Of a stretch of 64,000 bases of DNA, positions 60,366 to 64,000 are shown in pieces. The stretch's first letter is position 1. Each line of letters begins with the position of its first letter. The position numbers were made by a program, and so were the translations under genes. The notes beneath the pieces were generated by a model, which did not search any database, was not told the DNA's origin, and saw only the letters and a list, made by a program, of their open reading frames with translations. The DNA is from CAYJPV01 sp964547975 (GTDB lineage: Bacteria > Acidobacteriota > Vicinamibacteria > Vicinamibacterales > JAKQTR01), in contig CAZJRM010000001.1 in the NCBI GenBank assembly GCA_964547975.1, forward strand, positions 1 to 64,000. The letters run 5' to 3'.

Positions 60366-61095
60366 CCCGGCAGAGCAGCGAACTGCCGAACGGCAGCGGC
60401 ACCCGCCGCTGCACCGCCGCTTCCACACGCAGCATGGCGGACAGCACGGCGTTGACCGGTGCCGCCGGGACCGTGATTTCCGCCGTCGCCTCGTCTTCAG
60501 GCGCGAATCCGGCGACCCGCTGGGCGAGGCGCACCGCGAGCATGGCGGGGAAGATGGCCGCGTTGGTGTAGGAGATCCACTCGACGCCGAACCCCTGCCG
60601 CTCCAGCAGGCCGCGCAGGCTGCCGCGCGTGTAGCGGCGCACCTCGGCCGAGAGCACCGAGTGATTGCCCTTCAGGAGGGGCATGGCCGCCACGTTCACG
60701 ATGGCCGAACCGCCCGGCTTGAGGACGCGCCACATCTCCGCGACCGCGGCACGCTCCACCGCGGGTTCAAGACAGTAGAGCACGTCGAAGGACGTGACGA
60801 TATCGAATGTCTCCGCCGGAAACGGCACGTCACCGACCGACGCGCGGGCCACGCGTGTGAAGCCCTGCGATCTGGCGACGTCGAGTCCCGTCCACGTCAG
60901 GTCGAAACCCCACGCCGTCCCGTAAGCCCCGAGGAGGCCGAGGTTGGCCCCGGTGCCGCATCCGCAGTCCAGCAGGCACAGTCCGGACCTGCCGCGCGCC
61001 GCGTCGGCCAGCAGTGGCGTGACGAACCGGCGAAACCCGCGGAACCAGAAGTGATCGCGCTCGGCGCGTGCGGTGGCTTCGAGCAGTCGGTCCAC
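60349..61095 (-). CDS. class I SAM-dependent methyltransferase
   Basis: 248 residues from GTG 61095. RDHFWFRGFRRFVTPLL at the N-terminus, motif I LLDCGCGTGANLGLLGAYG, FPAETFDIVTSFDVLYCL, MWRVLKPGGSAIVNVAA, and SSLLCRATKPA at the end. Resembles small-molecule or glycolipid methyltransferases; substrate unknown. Its 3' end overlaps the GT-C-like gene. Confidence 0.82.
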   Translation of the reverse strand: MDRLLEATARAERDHFWFRGFRRFVTPLLADAARGRSGLCLLDCGCGTGANLGLLGAYGTAWGFDLTWTGLDVARSQGFTRVARASVGDVPFPAETFDIVTSFDVLYCLEPAVERAAVAEMWRVLKPGGSAIVNVAAMPLLKGNHSVLSAEVRRYTRGSLRGLLERQGFGVEWISYTNAAIFPAMLAVRLAQRVAGFAPEDEATAEITVPAAPVNAVLSAMLRVEAAVQRRVPLPFGSSLLCRATKPA

Positions 61096-61125
61096 GCGCG
61101 CATTGTACTTCGTGGTGAGTAGTGG

Positions 61126-61154
61126 TTGACACGGCCGCGGTCAGCCGATAGAGT
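61126..61154 (+). promoter_or_regulatory. sigma-70-type promoter of the Pal-like gene
   Basis: TTGACA at 61126-61131, 17-bp spacer, TAGAGT at 61149-61154, about 75 nt before ATG 61229. GGAGG lies ten bases before the ATG. Confidence 0.65.
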
Positions 61155-61228
61155 CGCGGCATTACTCCCGCGGCGAGCACGCGGCGCCGCGTGTCCTGTT
61201 TGCTGATTCCTCTGGAGGTCCTAAGACG

Positions 61229-61804
61229 ATGCACCGCTGGACTCGATTGGCCGTTATTGCGGTCGCCTGCCTGGTGGTAGGGCTGTCTGTTTCGTGCGCG
61301 AAGAAGGCCCCTGCCGCGGCGCCTGCTCCACCGCCGCCGGCGCCCACCACTCCGCCACCGCCGCCACCACCACCGCCGCCACCACCACCGCCTCCGGCTC
61401 CGGCGCCGAAGCCGCTGACCGAGGACGAGGTGTTTGCCAACAAGTCGCTCGACCAGGTGAATGCCGAGAAGCCGCTGCAGGACGTGTCGTACGACTACGA
61501 CAAGGCCGAGTTGAGCGAGGCGGCACGCGCGGCTCTGCAGAAGAACGCCGAGTGGCTGCGCCGCTGGCCGAGCACCCGGATCACGATCGAGGGTCACTGC
61601 GACAATCGCGGGACCAACGAGTACAACATCGCGCTGGGTGACCGGCGCGCGGCCGCTGCCCGCGATTACCTGGTGACGCTCGGGATCCCGACGACGCGGA
61701 TTCTGTCGGTCTCCAAGGGCGAAGAGTCGCCGTTCTGCACCGAGGACACCGAGGCCTGCTTCGCGCAGAACCGCCGCGGCCACTTCGTCGTGACGGCAAA
61801 GTAG
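61229..61804 (+). CDS. Pal-type OmpA-domain lipoprotein with polyproline linker
   Basis: 191 residues. Lipobox LSVSCAKK predicts an outer-membrane lipid anchor. A Pro-rich linker at about 30-62 (runs of Pro encoded by a CCN repeat) precedes the OmpA domain: DVSYDYDKAELSEAARAAL, ITIEGHCDNRGTNEYNIALG, RRAAAARDYLVTLGI. The peptidoglycan-binding DNRGTNEYN and RR motifs are intact. A pair of extra Cys lies near the end (FCTEDTEACF). Followed by a perfect 13-bp terminator stem. Confidence 0.9.
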   Translation: MHRWTRLAVIAVACLVVGLSVSCAKKAPAAAPAPPPPAPTTPPPPPPPPPPPPPPPAPAPKPLTEDEVFANKSLDQVNAEKPLQDVSYDYDKAELSEAARAALQKNAEWLRRWPSTRITIEGHCDNRGTNEYNIALGDRRAAAARDYLVTLGIPTTRILSVSKGEESPFCTEDTEACFAQNRRGHFVVTAK

Positions 61805-61816
61805 GGTACGAAGGAA

Positions 61817-61845
61817 GGGCCGTCGAACATGGTGTTCGACGGCCC
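61817..61845 (+). terminator. perfect 13-bp stem-loop after the Pal-like gene
   Basis: GGGCCGTCGAACA, loop TGG, TGTTCGACGGCCC, then GTCGTGTGTC. It begins 12 nt after the TAG. Confidence 0.7.
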
Positions 61846-61849
61846 GTCG

Positions 61850-61910
61850 TGTGTCGGTCGGCTCTCGGCGTTCGGCCCTCGGCCTCGTCCTTCACGCCTC
61901 CCGCCTCTTC
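61850..61910. repeat. G-rich and GAGCC-type repeat after pyrF
   Basis: On the minus strand, GGGGATAGGGAAGAGG overlaps the pyrF TAG and is followed by GCCGAGGGCCGAACGCC and GCCGAGAGCC. Same composite order as at 1592-1660. Confidence 0.65.
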
Positions 61911-61911
61911 C

Positions 61912-62637
61912 CTATCCCCTGATCTCCGCGTTCAAGGCTTCCGCTGCGGCGCGCGGATCGGCGGCGGCCACGATGGGACGTCCCACGACAATGTAACTCG
62001 CGCCCGCTCGCACGGCATCCCCGGCGCTCAGGGTTCGCGCCTGGTCGTCCTTCGGCCTGGCGCCTTCCGGCGAGGCCGGCCTGATGCCGGGCGTGACGAG
62101 GATGAAGTCGTGTCCGCAGGCCCGGCGCACCTGGCCGATTTCCTGCGGCGACGCGACGACGCCATCGAGGCCCGCGTCTTGCGCCAGGCGGGCGAGGGCG
62201 TCGACTTGATCGACCACCGGGCGTGTCACGCCGATCGAACCGAGGGTGGCCTGGTCGAAACTCGTGAGCACCGTGATGGCGATCACCAGCGGCGCGGTGT
62301 GGCCGGCCCTGGCCGCGGCGTCGTGCGCCGATTCGCGCGCGGCGCGCATCATCGCGGCGCCGCCCGCGGCGTGGACGTCGAAGAGCCACACGCCCAGGCG
62401 GGCCGCCTCGGCGGCCGCGCCGGCGACGGTATTCGGGATGTCGTGGTACTTCAGGTCGAGGAACACGCGGAGCCCCGTGTCGACGAGCTGGGACACGATC
62501 CGCGGCCCCGCCGCCGTGAAGAGCTGGCTGCCGACCTTCACGGCGCCGACAGCCCCCCGGAGGGTATCGGCCAGGGCGAGCGCGCGATCGGCGCTGTCGA
62601 CATCGAGCGCGACAATGATGCGGTTGTCGTCGGTCAT
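61912..62637 (-). CDS. pyrF: orotidine 5'-phosphate decarboxylase
   Basis: 241 residues. Last step of UMP synthesis. IIVALDVDSADRALALAD, AVKVGSQLF, catalytic charge relay in FLDLKYHDIPNTV, LIVVGRPI-like YIVVGRPIVAAADP and VTPGIRP. It starts 24 nt after the pyrD stop. Stop codon lies in a G-rich repeat. Confidence 0.95.
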   Translation of the reverse strand: MTDDNRIIVALDVDSADRALALADTLRGAVGAVKVGSQLFTAAGPRIVSQLVDTGLRVFLDLKYHDIPNTVAGAAAEAARLGVWLFDVHAAGGAAMMRAARESAHDAAARAGHTAPLVIAITVLTSFDQATLGSIGVTRPVVDQVDALARLAQDAGLDGVVASPQEIGQVRRACGHDFILVTPGIRPASPEGARPKDDQARTLSAGDAVRAGASYIVVGRPIVAAADPRAAAEALNAEIRG

Positions 62638-62661
62638 TCGGACGGTACCTCGCTGGCGGGA

Positions 62662-63582
62662 TCAGGCCCGCGGCGGAATCTCGATCGACCCCACGAGATC
62701 GCCAACCCGCGCGATGCCGTGGCGTGTCATGTACTCCGTCAGCCCGGCCGTCAGCTTGGGCCAGATGAACGGATCGGTGAAGGTGGCGGTCCCGACCTGG
62801 ACGGCCGAGGCGCCGGCAATCATGAACTCGATCGCGTCACGCGCGCTGGCAATCCCGCCCATGCCGATGACCGGGATCGTCACGAGCTTCGCGCACTCGT
62901 AGACCATGCGGACCGCAATGGGCCGGATCGCCGGCCCGCTGAGCCCGCCCATCACGTTCGTGACCTTCGGCCGCCGCGTCTCGACGTCGATGACCATCGC
63001 CAGGAACGTGTTGACGAGCGACACGGCGTCCGCGCCCGCATCTTCTGCCGCCTTGGCGAACGACGAGACACTGGTGACGTTCGGGGTGAGCTTGGGGATC
63101 AGGGGCAGCCGCGTCACACGACGCACGGCGCTCACGACGTCGAACGTGCTCGTCAGGCTGCAGCCGAACTGGATCCCGCCTTCCTTGATGTTCGGGCAGG
63201 AGATGTTGAGCTCGAGCGCGTGGACGCCGTCCACATCCGACAGGATGCGCGCCAGCTCGACGTACTCGTCGAGCGAACTTCCGCAGATGTTGACGATGAC
63301 CGTGGCGCCGAGGCGGCGCAGCTCGGGCATCTTGTCGTCGATGAACGGCCGGACGCCGATGCCCTGCAGCCCGATGGCATTCAACATGCCGGATGGTGTC
63401 TCGACTACCCGAGGCGGCGGGTGCCCTTCCCTCGGGTTGAGGTACAAGCCCTTGACGGCAATGCCGCCGAGGCTGGCGAGGTCGACGAGGTGCGCGTACT
63501 CGACGCCGTAGCCAAAGCAGCCGCTGGCGGCGATGAACGGATTCCGCAGGTGGAGCGAGCCGATTGTGACGCTGAGGTCCAC
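62662..63582 (-). CDS. pyrD: dihydroorotate dehydrogenase B, catalytic subunit
   Basis: 306 residues from GTG 63582 (GGGAG five bases upstream). FMN enzyme oxidising dihydroorotate to orotate. NPFIAASGCFGYGVEY, VIVNICGSSLDEYV, catalytic Cys in LELNISCPNIKEGGIQFG, IPKLTPNV, and GMGGIASARDAIEFMIAGAS. Class 1B, which pairs with the PyrK Fe-S subunit encoded just upstream. Confidence 0.95.
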   Translation of the reverse strand: MDLSVTIGSLHLRNPFIAASGCFGYGVEYAHLVDLASLGGIAVKGLYLNPREGHPPPRVVETPSGMLNAIGLQGIGVRPFIDDKMPELRRLGATVIVNICGSSLDEYVELARILSDVDGVHALELNISCPNIKEGGIQFGCSLTSTFDVVSAVRRVTRLPLIPKLTPNVTSVSSFAKAAEDAGADAVSLVNTFLAMVIDVETRRPKVTNVMGGLSGPAIRPIAVRMVYECAKLVTIPVIGMGGIASARDAIEFMIAGASAVQVGTATFTDPFIWPKLTAGLTEYMTRHGIARVGDLVGSIEIPPRA

Positions 63583-63584
63583 CG

Positions 63585-64000
63585 TTACTCCCAGATGATC
63601 GCGTCGCCGCTGAAGACCGGACCGTTGACGCACGACCGGACGAAGTGCCCCTCGGGCGAGCCGTCCCGCACCCGCACCACGCAGCTGTAGCACCCGCCGA
63701 GGCCGCACCCCATGATCCGCTCGGTGGACACCTGCGACGGGCGTCCGTGCCCGGCTGCCAGCGCGGCGACCGCCTTCAGCATGGGTTCGGGGCCGCACGC
63801 GAACAGCGTGACGGGCGCGTCGGCCGGACGGGCGTCGAGATCCCGGGCGAGCGGACGCGTGACGCGGCCGTGCACCCCGCGGCTGCCGTCCTCGGTGGCG
63901 AGTTCGAGGCGGACACCGCGGCTCGCGAACCAGTCCAGGTAGAACAGGTCGCGGTCGGTGCGTCCGCCGTAATACAACACCGCCGGCACGCCGGCGGCTT
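63585..64000 (-). CDS. pyrK: dihydroorotate dehydrogenase electron-transfer subunit, 5' end outside window
   Basis: 138 codons visible, cut at the right edge, so the FAD-binding N-terminal half is missing. AAGVPAVLYYGGRTDRDLFY, FACGPEPMLKAV and the [2Fe-2S] site with CGLGGCYSCVVRV and the final Cys in RSCVNGPVF. It passes electrons from PyrD to NAD. Two nt separate its stop from the pyrD start. Confidence 0.93.
   Translation of the reverse strand, partial: AAGVPAVLYYGGRTDRDLFYLDWFASRGVRLELATEDGSRGVHGRVTRPLARDLDARPADAPVTLFACGPEPMLKAVAALAAGHGRPSQVSTERIMGCGLGGCYSCVVRVRDGSPEGHFVRSCVNGPVFSGDAIIWE

Overview
The window is a compact, high-GC bacterial chromosome segment with about 60 genes, one tRNA and no intergenic gap above 300 bp. 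I see no integrase, transposase, phage gene or CRISPR array. The gene set, the dispersed TTCAGCC/GGCTGAA palindromes and the combination of a tricorn-like protease with a Gld-type ABC/auxiliary cassette suggest Acidobacteriota, probably Vicinamibacteria. That placement is inference from memory, not from an rRNA gene. Many genes overlap by 4 nt (ATGA or GTGA), so translational coupling is common.

Layout. 1-12 kb, mostly minus strand: L-serine dehydratase (cut by the window edge), a ProX-type trans-editing deacylase, phosphoglycerate mutase, a Dus3-like tRNA-dihydrouridine synthase, an MscS channel, outer-membrane proteins, and a 1018-residue kinase/M23/aminotransferase fusion. 12-18 kb, plus strand: a serine hydrolase whose C-terminus is frameshifted, a C_GCAxxG_C_C protein, beta-carbonic anhydrase, a beta-barrel protein, a methyltransferase, a thiamine-binding-type small protein and two proteins of unknown function. 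18-23 kb: the operon yebC-ruvC-ruvA-ruvB-fabH-queA. 23-30 kb: an HDOD protein, a DHS-like protein converging on a class II aldolase/Dam pair, and a secreted tricorn-like protease.

30-41 kb: a tRNA with CAT anticodon beside tilS-ftsH, then folP-cdaA-cdaR-glmM-pdxJ-hydrolase, which links folate, c-di-AMP, cell-wall precursor and vitamin B6 genes, then a TPR protein, a YHS protein and a 2-hydroxyacid dehydrogenase. 41-47 kb: endonuclease III, cyclophilin, a DUF72 protein, queE-queC and a long AlaX-type editing protein. With queA at 22 kb, three queuosine genes lie in the window. 46.6-55.8 kb, minus strand: a seven-gene envelope operon (ABC ATPase, permease, GldG-like, DUF4340, PBP4-type DacB, SRPBCC-like, GH31). 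56-64 kb: a receiver-PilZ regulator, a LysW-like acidic zinc ribbon coupled to larE, a GT-C-like membrane protein, a methyltransferase, a Pal-type lipoprotein, and pyrF-pyrD-pyrK (cut by the right edge).

Between the genes lie three families of short repeats: (i) GGCT/AGCC palindromes, (ii) A-rich/GGGGG...CCCCC/T-rich hairpins placed directly after stop codons, and (iii) G-rich minisatellites and GAGCC arrays that run up to, and in places into, gene 3' ends. The most unusual coding features are the LysW-like protein ending in EDWDQ coupled to LarE, the three-domain fusion, and the DHS-like gene.
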